Position numbers and translations under genes: made by a program. Below the pieces are notes generated by a model. It was given only the letters and a program-made list of their open reading frames with translations. It ran no database searches and was not told the origin of the DNA. From an uncultured Bacteroidia bacterium (GTDB lineage: Bacteria; Bacteroidota; Bacteroidia; Bacteroidales; ML635J-15): a stretch of 64,000 nucleotides of DNA. The stretch spans positions 62,001-126,000 of the forward strand of contig CADCCZ010000002.1 of NCBI GenBank assembly GCA_902800045.1. Reading direction: 5' to 3'. Shown piece after piece: positions 28,101 to 35,034 of the stretch (position 1 is the stretch's first letter; each line of letters begins with the position of its first letter).

Positions 28101-28451
28101 GGTAGTACTAGTCTTAATGGTATTTGCATCGCTTGTATTACCAATAAAGTAACCGCTTGCCGACTTTACCGAATAGCCACCTTCCACAGTGCCCAAGGTA
28201 AAGTAGAAATCGTCAGTGGCTACCGAAATAGCATCGTTCGACACTGCAATTGTCTTGGTATTTGCGACAGCATCTAGCGTAGTAAGGCTACCGTCAAAAG
28301 CCACGTTTCCTGCCTCATAAACAATCAGGTACTTGCCTCCAGCGAAAATCTGATCGGCACTTGTAACCTTGTTATAAGTTGTCTGCGCAAAAGTTTCTCC
28401 GAAGAGCAACGCAATACAAGCAACAAAAATCAATGATAAAATTCTATTCAT
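25128..28451 (-). CDS. Secreted modular OB-fold/Ig-like protein, T9SS type A sorting domain
   Basis: 1107 residues. Signal peptide at 1-22 (LLFGETFA-Q). Residues about 28-172 are a surface domain with YSVKSASGYFIG. Then an Ig-like unit (pattern ..GTDGELKYTLNGG.., EDGEHTLALELVDM) and an OB-fold/DUF5689-like unit (IRDIQYTTEESGDSP-type start, GLYIYN, YNGLTEM) alternate three times; the OB units begin near 272, 557 and 834. A T9SS type A sorting domain (about 1030-1107, EVYPNPTSGQISI) ends the protein. OB-fold units of this type accompany secreted nucleases in Bacteroidota, but no nuclease domain is present here, so I infer a binding role only. Confidence 0.85.
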   Translation of the reverse strand: MNRILSLIFVACIALLFGETFAQTTYNKVTSADQIFAGGKYLIVYEAGNVAFDGSLTTLDAVANTKTIAVSNDAISVATDDFYFTLGTVEGGYSVKSASGYFIGNTSDANTIKTSTTEAYLNTVEFSAEAVEIISAGTHLRFNTASNQTRFRYYKAASYANQQPIALYVDVASLSDDPAMTVTAPANGSLFFTNSVNVNLAIRNFDLGDDGKIKYTLDGGAAQYSTTATFAISDIEDGEHTLALELVDMDNASLETPVTANVAFTIDADFSTLLTIPAIQGTADENAQNGNVVATQGIVTAKVERGFYIQSSTEAYSGLYVYTVDHVGEVELGDMVVVRGTMSEYNGLTEMGDVTDVIVRSSDNDLFAPIELGLGAVSEQYESMLVKVTGTHNGTMLSTAWQIANDAEESVYVGADCFAFTPVAEVEYEVTGVLSFTNKPTYNVSWVVLPRSAADITENVDGIALRILSPVEGSTVMDDNVEVQFRVYNFELGTDGELKYTLNGGNAVYVDAEGSFVVNDLVNGSNTLAFELVDMGENSLETPVTATVTFEARTSGQLMIRDIQYTTAENGDSPYNGQTVTISGTVTGFNNDKFYIQDAEAAWSGLYIYNTNSSLTPALSDNVTVTGSITEYNGLTEMNPTAIVNNGAATPINGLVLANISEIAEPYESMLVTVTGTCTNIGGAKKWTISDGTSIVIFGLTYTPTVGTSYTVTGIVDWFGQDGIWELKPRSENDIVAGSVVPTIAITNPVNNSVVYSSAVNATVQIFNFTVGTDGNISFSVDDEDAISGTATSHAFTGLTEGEHTIHASLVATDQTVVASASSTFTVNLAGPTFTAIRDIQYTTEESGDSPLNNQTVWVKGVVTSNFINTPYCPVKGYSIQDANEAWSGVWVFDSINNPNIGDSVKLQALVTEYYGLTELKNVANFEVFDIGVARPMNVTINEAKSEAYEACYVRVECARSTGSTMPYGNWSCVNAAGDTVTYSHNFANGAYTIQKDKYYSVAGIVEYSFGKYYVNYPTVNDITADCDASVDEMFANEIEVYPNPTSGQISIVNAEGQNVVVVNALGQVVAMVENATENQMIDLSGLCNGTYFVKVGASVVKVNIIR

Positions 28452-28492
28452 AACTCTCTCATTTTTAAGTTAATAATTTAGGGTTGCTATAC

Positions 28493-28521
28493 AAAAAAAG
28501 AACCTATCCGAAGATAGGTTC
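28493..28521 (-). terminator. Intrinsic terminator of the zinc-ribbon/nif3 operon
   Basis: On the minus strand GAACCTATC-TTCG-GATAGGTTC, a stem capped by a UUCG tetraloop, is followed by seven T, 14 nt past the stop at 28535. Confidence 0.93.
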
Positions 28522-28534
28522 CGTATAAATTCAA

Positions 28535-29287
28535 TTATTTTTCGAGGATTTCGGGGTCGACGAGAATTCTACCGCAATATTCGCAAGGTATGATCTTCTT
28601 GCTCGACTTGATATCAAGTTGTCTCTGCGGTGGGATCTTGTTGTAGCAACCGCCGCAAGCATCACGTTCGATAGTAACGACAGCAAGCTTGTTGCGAGCA
28701 TTGTTGCGGATACGGGTATAAGCGAAGAGAAGACGTGGCTCGATGAGCTGGGAGATTTCCTCACGCTCTGCATTAAGTCTTTCTTCCTCGGTCTTAGTTT
28801 CGGATATGATACCATCGAGTTCAACCTTTTTCATTTCGAGGTCTTTGCGACGTTCTGCCAAACGTTCCTTGGCATCGGTAATCATATTATTCCTATTCTC
28901 GATCTCTTCCTTGTTAACTCTTATGCTCTTTTCTGCCAACTGCATATCGAGTTCCTGATTTTCGATCTCCTTGGTAAGAGCATCAAATTCCCTGTTGTTA
29001 CGAACGTTGTTCTGTTGCTCCTGATATTTCTTCATCTGAGCATCAGCTTCCATTCTCTTGCGTTCCGAAACGGAAATCTGTGCATTCAAGTCCTTTACCT
29101 CCTGCTTGTAGTTGCTGATACGGGTTTCGAGACCTGCAATTTCGTCTTCGAGGTCGCGTACTTCCAAAGGAAGTTCACCGCGAAGGGTTCTTATCTCATC
29201 AAGTTTAGAATCAACAAGTTGGAGCTTGTATAAGTTCTTAAGTTTTTCGGTTACGGTAAGTTCGTTTTTCTTTTCGTTTTCTGTCAT
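28535..29287 (-). CDS. Coiled-coil protein with C4 zinc ribbon
   Basis: 250 residues. Residues about 10-195 are almost entirely heptad-like coiled coil rich in Glu, Lys, Leu and Arg. The C-terminus is a zinc ribbon with C211-G-G-C214 and C235-E-Y-C238. Proteins of this type, paired with nif3, are conserved across Bacteroidota; a nucleic-acid-binding role is usually assumed from the ribbon but unproven. The gene begins 1 nt after nif3 and ends at a strong terminator. Confidence 0.88.
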   Translation of the reverse strand: MTENEKKNELTVTEKLKNLYKLQLVDSKLDEIRTLRGELPLEVRDLEDEIAGLETRISNYKQEVKDLNAQISVSERKRMEADAQMKKYQEQQNNVRNNREFDALTKEIENQELDMQLAEKSIRVNKEEIENRNNMITDAKERLAERRKDLEMKKVELDGIISETKTEEERLNAEREEISQLIEPRLLFAYTRIRNNARNKLAVVTIERDACGGCYNKIPPQRQLDIKSSKKIIPCEYCGRILVDPEILEK

Positions 29288-29288
29288 C

Positions 29289-30383
29289 TCAATAATTGTT
29301 TATCGGATTCGTATTTATGTCTGAAAAATAGGTTGCAAAGTTAATGCTTTTTTTCACAATAACGTCATAAAAAATTTCTTTTGTGAATTGTTCGCTTTCG
29401 TAGTGCCCGATGTCGAGCAAAAGAATCTTTCCTTCGGCAAGAAACCAGTCGTGATATTTTATGTCGGCTGTAATGTAAGCATCTGCGTTCGAGGCAATTG
29501 CCGTGCGGATATACGATGCTCCGCTTCCTCCGCAAACGGCTACGCGACGGATTTTCCTGCCAGTCTTCGCGCTATGACGAATGTTGCCAACCTTGAATGT
29601 CTGCTTTACGGTTTCAAGCAACTCGTCCTCGGTCATTTCCTCAGTCAGCTCGCCAATCGCACCAAGTCCAACCTGTTCCCACTGGTTTTCAATCTGATAT
29701 ATATCGAATGCAGGTTCTTCGTACGGGTGAACTTTGAGCATTGCCGAAACAACTTTCGCTTGCAAGTACGACGGACAAATTACCTCAATTTTCACCTCGG
29801 CTTCGTGATGCTGTTCGCCAATTTCACCCACAAACGGATTGCAATTCTCGCCAACGCGGAAAGTTCCTGTGCCGTTCACATTGAAACTGCATTCGTCGTA
29901 GTCGCCGATTGTTCCTGCACCTGCCAAAAACATTGCCTTGCGAACCTGCTCGGCGTAGGATTCTGGTACAAAAACCGCAATCTTGCGAAGCAAATGCTTT
30001 TCCGCATCAATCACCGTGCAATTTTTCAGTCCAAGCTTTTCGCACATTTTCATGCTCACGCCGTTCTGCGCCTTGTCGAAGTTGGTATGTCCGCAATAAA
30101 TTGAAATATTGTTCTGCAACGCCTTGATTATCGACTTCTCCACATTGTTGCTTCCCATAATGCGCTTTATGTTCGGAAAAATCAGCGGATGGTGCGAAAC
30201 TATCATATTGCAGCCCTTGTCAATCGCCTCATCAACGACCTCTGGGACGACATCCACGCAAATAAGCACGCCGACAATCTCCGCATCGGGGAAACCGACA
30301 TTCAGCCCTGCATTGTCGTAGCTTTCCTGCAGGCTCGACGGAGCAAAACGCTCAAGTTCGGATACTAATTCTTTTACTTTCAT
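29289..30383 (-). CDS. Nif3-like dinuclear metal-centre protein
   Basis: 364 residues. The metal-site motif SHHPLIF holds H64 and H65 and the C-terminal DIGHYESEQF provides the second half of the site. A middle insert (about 125-235) corresponds to the PII/CutA-like domain found in long Nif3 proteins. The family is annotated as GTP cyclohydrolase type 2 or as a metal-dependent hydrolase; the true substrate is uncertain. Co-transcribed with the zinc-ribbon gene downstream. Confidence 0.92.
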   Translation of the reverse strand: MKVKELVSELERFAPSSLQESYDNAGLNVGFPDAEIVGVLICVDVVPEVVDEAIDKGCNMIVSHHPLIFPNIKRIMGSNNVEKSIIKALQNNISIYCGHTNFDKAQNGVSMKMCEKLGLKNCTVIDAEKHLLRKIAVFVPESYAEQVRKAMFLAGAGTIGDYDECSFNVNGTGTFRVGENCNPFVGEIGEQHHEAEVKIEVICPSYLQAKVVSAMLKVHPYEEPAFDIYQIENQWEQVGLGAIGELTEEMTEDELLETVKQTFKVGNIRHSAKTGRKIRRVAVCGGSGASYIRTAIASNADAYITADIKYHDWFLAEGKILLLDIGHYESEQFTKEIFYDVIVKKSINFATYFSDINTNPINNY

Positions 30384-30389
30384 TCTCTA

Positions 30390-30500
30390 TGTCTAACAGA
30401 CTTACAGGCGAACAGGCTCACAGACTAAAAAAACTAAAAGGTCCAAAGACAATCGACTGCTAGATCGTTAGCCTGTTAGCCTGCTGGACTGCCAGCCTTC
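30390..30500. repeat. Intergenic simple repeat of AGACT/AGCCTG words
   Basis: About 110 bp made of variants of CTAACAGACT, AACAGGCT, GACTGCTAGAT and AGCCTGTTAGCCTGCTGGACTG. The same vocabulary fills 36570-36655. Not coding; not CRISPR-like. Confidence 0.5.
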
Positions 30501-30501
30501 T

Positions 30502-30849
30502 TTACATCTCGTTCTTTATTCCCACAAGCATTTCCTTGATTCCTTCGAGCCGGCTTACGATTTCCATGTTGGCTTCCACATCGGTGCGGTTCTTCGAGAG
30601 GCGTTTGCTGGCGCCGTCGAGTGTCATGCCACAGTCCTTCACCAAGTATTTTATCTGCTTCAGCACTTCGATGTCCTTCATTGTGAACTGGCGGTTGCCT
30701 TTGGCGGTACGCTGCGGCTTTATGAATGCCTCGAACTCCTTTTCCCAGAAACGAATGTTCGACTCGGCAATGTCGAGATATGATGCCACTTCGCTAATCG
30801 AGTAGTAGAGCTTATTGGGGTTAAATTCGTTTGTCTTTTCCTTTGCCAT
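30502..30849 (-). CDS. MerR-family transcriptional regulator
   Basis: 115 residues from the ATG at 30849; an upstream TTG is excluded because a -7 box overlaps it. The N-terminal winged-helix of the MerR type is clear: KLYYSISEVASYLDIAESNIRFWEKEF, then the wing GNRQFTMKDIEVLKQIKYLV, then a helical tail. There is no obvious ligand or metal site. Such short MerR proteins are conserved in Bacteroidota; the target is not known. The neighbouring nif3 gene is 118 nt downstream, across a repeat. Confidence 0.88.
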   Translation of the reverse strand: MAKEKTNEFNPNKLYYSISEVASYLDIAESNIRFWEKEFEAFIKPQRTAKGNRQFTMKDIEVLKQIKYLVKDCGMTLDGASKRLSKNRTDVEANMEIVSRLEGIKEMLVGIKNEM

Positions 30850-30870
30850 AATATGTTGCAATTTATGTTG

Positions 30871-30878
30871 CAAAAATA
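30871..30878 (-). promoter_or_regulatory. -7 box of merR-type gene
   Basis: TATTTTTG on the minus strand, 21 nt upstream of the ATG at 30849. Confidence 0.5.
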
Positions 30879-30926
30879 TGTTTTTTTCGGGAAATCACAA
30901 TCGGGTTGCCAAATGTTCAAGCAAAT

Positions 30927-32030
30927 TTATTGGACAGGAGTGTTGTCTGTTAACGAATAGTTTGTACTTCGGCCACCTTCTTGGTTTTTGACGAGTACTC
31001 CCTTGTCAACCAAATCGTTGATGTCGTTTAAGGCGGTATCGGACGAACATTTTGCAATTTTTGCCCATTTGCCAGTCGTCAGTTTTCCAAAGAATCCGTC
31101 GAATAGCATATTTATGAGTTTCTTTTGCCTAGCGTTGAAATTGGTCTCGGAATGCACATCCCAGAAATGCGTCTTTTTCAGTACCGACGACAATGTGTCT
31201 TCGATGGCAAGCAGCGATTTCTTCATACAATCCAAGAACCACAAAATCCATTCGGTGATGTTGCCGTCGCCTCTTTGTGCGCGTTCTAGGACATTGTAGT
31301 AATTTTTCTTGTCGGTCTGTATCTGGTTCGACATGCTGTAGAAACGCATCGGTGTCCCGTCGGCTCTCGACAGCATCATTTCGGTCAAGGCTCTTGCTAT
31401 TCGGCCGTTACCATCGTCAAATGGATGGATTGTGACGAACCACAAATGCACAATTGCAGCGCTAAGTACAGCATCGGTCTTATTGTCGGAATTTATCCAT
31501 TTTATAAGACGGTTCATTTCCATCTTTACTCTGCTATGTGTAGGTGCTTGATAGTGAACTTTCTCGTGCCCCATTGCACCGGAAACTACTTGCATCTCGT
31601 GAGTGCGGTACTTGGCAACATCTATCCTGTACAAACCGCTCATTCCAGTGGGAAACAAAACATTATGCCATCCGAACAGCCTTTCGTCAGAAAGCGGAGC
31701 AGTGTAGTTTTGGGTTGCGTCAATCATCATTTCCACAACGCCGTCGATGTATCTTGACGATTTTGTTGTTCCTGCCACAGGGATTCCAAGCCTTTGTGCT
31801 ATTGACGACCTAACCTGTTCAAGATTAAGCATTTCGCCTTCAATTTCTGATGACTTTACAATTTCGAGCGACAAGTTGGTCAATTGTGCTTCGTTCTGCT
31901 GTGAAAAACCTATAGACGATAAATTTCCGAGAACTTTCCCTTGCAACAGTCTCACTTCCGCAAGTTTATTAATTACGGACGCTGTGTCATATCTGAATTT
32001 CCACCAGCCTGTATGTTCGTGCAGGTACAT
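30927..32030 (-). CDS. Fic family AMP-transferase-like protein with DUF4172 and winged helix
   Basis: 367 residues. The N-terminal DUF4172-like region (1-80) contains the auto-inhibitory helix motif SxxxEG (S60..E64-G65). The Fic core carries the complete active site HPFDDGNGRIAR (202-213), so AMPylation of a protein hydroxyl is chemically possible; the family uses ATP and is restrained by the inhibitory glutamate. The C-terminal 75 residues (SDTALNDINDLVDKGVL and nearby) look like a winged helix, suggesting DNA binding. Two 29-bp palindromes lie immediately upstream, across the promoter. Such proteins are thought to act as stress or toxin-like regulators; the target here is unknown. Confidence 0.92.
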   Translation of the reverse strand: MYLHEHTGWWKFRYDTASVINKLAEVRLLQGKVLGNLSSIGFSQQNEAQLTNLSLEIVKSSEIEGEMLNLEQVRSSIAQRLGIPVAGTTKSSRYIDGVVEMMIDATQNYTAPLSDERLFGWHNVLFPTGMSGLYRIDVAKYRTHEMQVVSGAMGHEKVHYQAPTHSRVKMEMNRLIKWINSDNKTDAVLSAAIVHLWFVTIHPFDDGNGRIARALTEMMLSRADGTPMRFYSMSNQIQTDKKNYYNVLERAQRGDGNITEWILWFLDCMKKSLLAIEDTLSSVLKKTHFWDVHSETNFNARQKKLINMLFDGFFGKLTTGKWAKIAKCSSDTALNDINDLVDKGVLVKNQEGGRSTNYSLTDNTPVQ

Positions 32031-32044
32031 ATTGTAATTTTTTG

Positions 32045-32052
32045 CAAAGGTA
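32045..32052 (-). promoter_or_regulatory. -7 box of fic gene
   Basis: TACCTTTG on the minus strand, 14 nt before the ATG, predicting a very short leader. Confidence 0.6.
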
Positions 32053-32058
32053 AATCTT

Positions 32059-32121
32059 TTCGGTAAATAAATACTCTATTCGCCGAAAATTTTTCGGTGA
32101 ATAATATCTCTAATCACCGAA
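32059..32121. promoter_or_regulatory. Twin palindromic operators upstream of fic
   Basis: Two 29-bp palindromes at 32059-32087 and 32093-32121, 34 bp centre to centre. Both have TTCGG at the left end and CCGAA at the right end; the second, TTCGGTGAATA..TAATCACCGAA, is nearly perfect. They start 6 bp upstream of the -7 box, where a bound protein would block RNA polymerase. The 34-bp period is a little over three helical turns. Confidence 0.75.
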
Positions 32122-32213
32122 GGTGCTTGTAAAGGAAAAAGACCACATCGTTTCAGATGCGTTTTGATGGGGAACATTTGAGCAAGGCACTAACCTTGTT
32201 AAACTCTTGAAAA

Positions 32214-33158
32214 TTAAATATTTATTACACCCATTACCTTTCCAAAATCTTCTTTTGCCAGCCTTTTGCCATTGTATGTAAGCGTATCGGCAAGGCGGAT
32301 GGAATGTTTTTTCAGTCCATTGCTGAAATACAGGTAGATGTTGAGGTATTCTTTTAGGAATGTATCAATGTTTTCGGCTGTAACGGTGATTTTCGCCTCG
32401 ATGATGGTGGAAATTTCCTGCTGGAAAATCGGATAGTTGCCACGCTGACCAAAAACGCTGTAAATGCCTTCGTGGCGGACGAACGCCGACTTCAGCGGCT
32501 GGTTGGTCTCCTCGAACAATGCCGACGGGAAAGCAATTTCGACCTTGTAGTCCTTTTCTACTATATTACCTGCATTGCGAATCATAAACTTGGGATAGAA
32601 GTTCATCGATGAGAACTTTCCTCCCGACAAGGTCGGAATGCCGTTTATGTTTGTCACGCCAAGAAACTCCAGATTGCAAGTGCTAATCTTCATATAGGCC
32701 ATACGGACTTCCGACTCGTTCATTACCAAGCATTTGCCTTTGTTCCAGCGGTAGAACTTGCTGTCGGAGAACTGGTGCGGGGCATTGTTGTTGGCAGGGA
32801 TGTGGATGTGGATTATCTTGCCGTCGGAATCGGGAATCGGGCAAATTTTTACCGAAAGGTCGTCAACAGGCTTGTCAATCTGCGACTGAATCTCGTGGAA
32901 AATCCACTCTTCGCCCTTGTCGAAGCCTTTCACCGGCTCGAAAACTTCGGCACGCAAACGCTTCTGTGCAATGCCGAAAATAAGTTCGCCGCCACTGCTG
33001 TTTGCTATTGCCGACACCATCTTCGCCAACTTTGCCGACGAAGCCTGCACGGCATTCCACTGCGCACCGCCGACAAACCACAACGAATCGTGGCAATGAA
33101 CCTTGTCGGCAACCAGATTGCGGTAGTAGTCAATATTGTAAGTCCCTTCTATTTGCAT
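32214..33158 (-). CDS. AlbA/Schlafen-type putative DNA-binding protein
   Basis: 314 residues from the ATG at 33158; a 20-codon extension would overlap the kinase gene. The N-terminal AlbA_2/Schlafen-like fold is recognisable: WNAVQASSAKLAKMVSAIANSSGGELIFGI, then a strand-rich region with KIIHIHIPANNNAPHQ and FYRWNKGKCLVM. The C-terminal half is beta-rich and unrecognised. No winged-helix or ATPase domain is attached. It starts 2 nt after the PfkB kinase stop, so the two are almost certainly one transcript, an unusual pair. Function unknown; binding to nucleic acid is inference from the fold. Confidence 0.75.
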   Translation of the reverse strand: MQIEGTYNIDYYRNLVADKVHCHDSLWFVGGAQWNAVQASSAKLAKMVSAIANSSGGELIFGIAQKRLRAEVFEPVKGFDKGEEWIFHEIQSQIDKPVDDLSVKICPIPDSDGKIIHIHIPANNNAPHQFSDSKFYRWNKGKCLVMNESEVRMAYMKISTCNLEFLGVTNINGIPTLSGGKFSSMNFYPKFMIRNAGNIVEKDYKVEIAFPSALFEETNQPLKSAFVRHEGIYSVFGQRGNYPIFQQEISTIIEAKITVTAENIDTFLKEYLNIYLYFSNGLKKHSIRLADTLTYNGKRLAKEDFGKVMGVINI

Positions 33159-33160
33159 GG

Positions 33161-34084
33161 CTACATGTCGAAACTTGAGATAAACTCGTCGTTGATGAAA
33201 TTGTCGTAGCTGCAGCAAACATGTGTTGCAAAGCTAATTGCGCAATAGATGACCTTTCGCCACACTTCGAGCGACATATTTTCGAGGTCGGATGCGTAAA
33301 CATTCTGCTTGATAAGTCCGTAGATAAGCCCAGCATTGAAGCTGTCGCCTGCGCCAACGGTAGAAACCGGGGTTATGCGAGGCACATCAAACACCTTGTG
33401 GAAGTCGGAAGTGAAAAGGTTCACGCCGTACTTGTTGGCGGTATAGATGAAATTGCGACAGCCGTAACCTTTTACTATCTCGTTGGTGTCGAGGGCTGAA
33501 TTTGAATCGAAGATAAGCTGGAAATCCTCGTTGGAGCCTTTCGTGATGTCGGCGATTTCAAGGTTTTCCTTGATTAGAGGCAAGGCGCGTTCGCGGTCTT
33601 TAAGGTGCGAAGGACGGAAATTCGGGTCGTAGATTAGGATTGCACCAGCCTCCTTTGCCTGACGCAGACAAGCCATAAGGTCGTCGCGGACTTCGGCCTT
33701 TATCGAGGTGAACGAACCGAAAAGCACAATGTCGTCACGCTTCACTTCGGGGAATGTTATCTTTATTTCGCCGTTCACACGAATCTTGTAGAAACTATAT
33801 GCCGGTTCGCGCGTATCGTACAGGAAAGCGAGAGCAACACGCGACTTTGCATCGTTGTACAAGGTCAAATATTTGGTCGAAACATTGTTGTCCGACAGGA
33901 AGTCGGCGATGATGTTACCTATAGCATCGTTGGCCTGGTCGCCTACGACATAAACCTTTTCGCCCATACGCCCTAGCGACACCGAAGTGTTGAGGACTGT
34001 GCCTCCCGGACACGATTCCACGGCTTTCCCGTTACGGAAAATGATGTCGTAAACGGTTTCGCCAATACAATATATCTTTCGCAT
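33161..34084 (-). CDS. PfkB-family carbohydrate kinase (fructokinase-like)
   Basis: 307 residues. PfkB signatures: GGTVLNTSVSLGRMG near the sugar site (27-41) and TVGAGDSFNAGLIYGL (242-257), where D247 is the catalytic base and GAGD forms the anion hole. ATP-dependent phosphorylation of a sugar, plausibly fructose, is expected; the substrate cannot be fixed by eye. It has its own -7 box and is followed 2 nt later by the AlbA/Schlafen-like gene. Confidence 0.88.
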   Translation of the reverse strand: MRKIYCIGETVYDIIFRNGKAVESCPGGTVLNTSVSLGRMGEKVYVVGDQANDAIGNIIADFLSDNNVSTKYLTLYNDAKSRVALAFLYDTREPAYSFYKIRVNGEIKITFPEVKRDDIVLFGSFTSIKAEVRDDLMACLRQAKEAGAILIYDPNFRPSHLKDRERALPLIKENLEIADITKGSNEDFQLIFDSNSALDTNEIVKGYGCRNFIYTANKYGVNLFTSDFHKVFDVPRITPVSTVGAGDSFNAGLIYGLIKQNVYASDLENMSLEVWRKVIYCAISFATHVCCSYDNFINDEFISSFDM

Positions 34085-34103
34085 ATATTAAAATTTGTGA
34101 GGG

Positions 34104-34111
34104 CAAAGATA
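34104..34111 (-). promoter_or_regulatory. -7 box of pfkB-type gene
   Basis: TATCTTTG on the minus strand, 19 nt before the ATG. Confidence 0.55.
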
Positions 34112-34195
34112 AGAAAAGTTTATGTTTGAGAATGTTGTTGAGACGCAAAATTTTGTAGCTGTACAAATGCAGGATTCTGTTGAAACGTGAAATTT

Positions 34196-34543
34196 TTATT
34201 CCATTCCGTTATAAATTCTTTCTATTAGCGGTCTAAGAGCAACGATATCTTCATCAATAGTTTGCCACAATTGAACAGGGCGAATTTTATAGTATCCATG
34301 AACAAGCACATGCCGCATTGCTTCAATCACATCCCACTCTACTTCGCTATGCGCCTCCTTCAGTTCCGTTGAAAGCATATACACGGCTTCTCCTATTATT
34401 TCAACATGCTTTACAAATCCAAAATATCTAATCGGGTCTGCCTCAATTTCTTCATGAGAGCACAAATCCTTATTAGACAATAAAATATCGCATGTATCAA
34501 GGATGTGTTTCAACCTTTCCTTATCTCTAATTTGTTCTCTCAT
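34196..34543 (-). CDS. hepT: HEPN-domain toxin, HepT/DUF86 family
   Basis: 115 residues. The catalytic RX4HXY motif is intact: R77-HVLV-H82-G-Y84. In studied HepT-MntA pairs this is an RNase whose motif tyrosine is AMPylated by MntA. An earlier YFGFVKHVEIIGEAV helix is typical of DUF86. It overlaps mntA upstream by 17 nt, so translation is coupled. On the downstream side lies a decayed palindromic repeat near 34140. Confidence 0.9.
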   Translation of the reverse strand: MREQIRDKERLKHILDTCDILLSNKDLCSHEEIEADPIRYFGFVKHVEIIGEAVYMLSTELKEAHSEVEWDVIEAMRHVLVHGYYKIRPVQLWQTIDEDIVALRPLIERIYNGME

Positions 34544-34838
34544 ATATCAGTATCTTATCTTGATTTGCACTTCCTTCTGCAAACGGCATTAGGCAACCGT
34601 CCTCAACCAAATCTACATTACGTTTTATGCTTTTTTCTATATCACGCTTTATCCTACAAATAGTCATTAGCGAAATATGGTCACTATCAATATATTGAAC
34701 AAGCAAATCGACATCACTATCGGGCAATTCCTCACCCCTCGAACATGATCCGAACAACCATGCCCGTGCAATTGCATTCTGCTTGGAAAGGCTTTCTCGA
34801 AGCAATGGCAACATTTGTTTTGTCCGTTGAGTCAACAT
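34527..34838 (-). CDS. mntA: MntA-type minimal nucleotidyltransferase (antitoxin)
   Basis: 103 residues from the ATG at 34838. The polymerase-beta-like signature GSX10DXD is complete: G30-S31, D42, D44 in GSCSRGEELPDSDVDLLV. In the HEPN/MNT systems the enzyme neutralises HepT by transferring AMP to its motif tyrosine. It is the first gene of a two-gene unit with hepT. The pair is common on mobile and genomic-island DNA. Confidence 0.9.
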   Translation of the reverse strand: MLTQRTKQMLPLLRESLSKQNAIARAWLFGSCSRGEELPDSDVDLLVQYIDSDHISLMTICRIKRDIEKSIKRNVDLVEDGCLMPFAEGSANQDKILIYERTN

Positions 34839-34855
34839 AATCAATATATTTTCTG

Positions 34856-34863
34856 CAAAAATA
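34856..34863 (-). promoter_or_regulatory. -7 box of mntA-hepT
   Basis: TATTTTTG on the minus strand, 17 nt before the mntA ATG. A second identical box is at 34865-34872. Confidence 0.5.
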
Positions 34864-35034
34864 ACAAAAATAAATCACACGCCAAAAATTCAACAATTTA
34901 AAAGTTTTGGGGCTAACTGACTCAAAGCCTTTTTGCCTAATGTTGTTGTCAAACCAAGTTGTAAAAATCACTCCCCCAGCACAATAATTAAGGCACAAAG
35001 TTTGTTATATGGATTTAGAAAAAACTAAAAGGAC

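Noticed and set aside
32140..32200. Third copy of the 7317/8644 intergenic repeat
   Set aside because: Only GATGCGTTTT, TTTGAGCAAGGCA and CCTTG-type fragments match; too weak to call, mentioned as a possible degenerate copy only.
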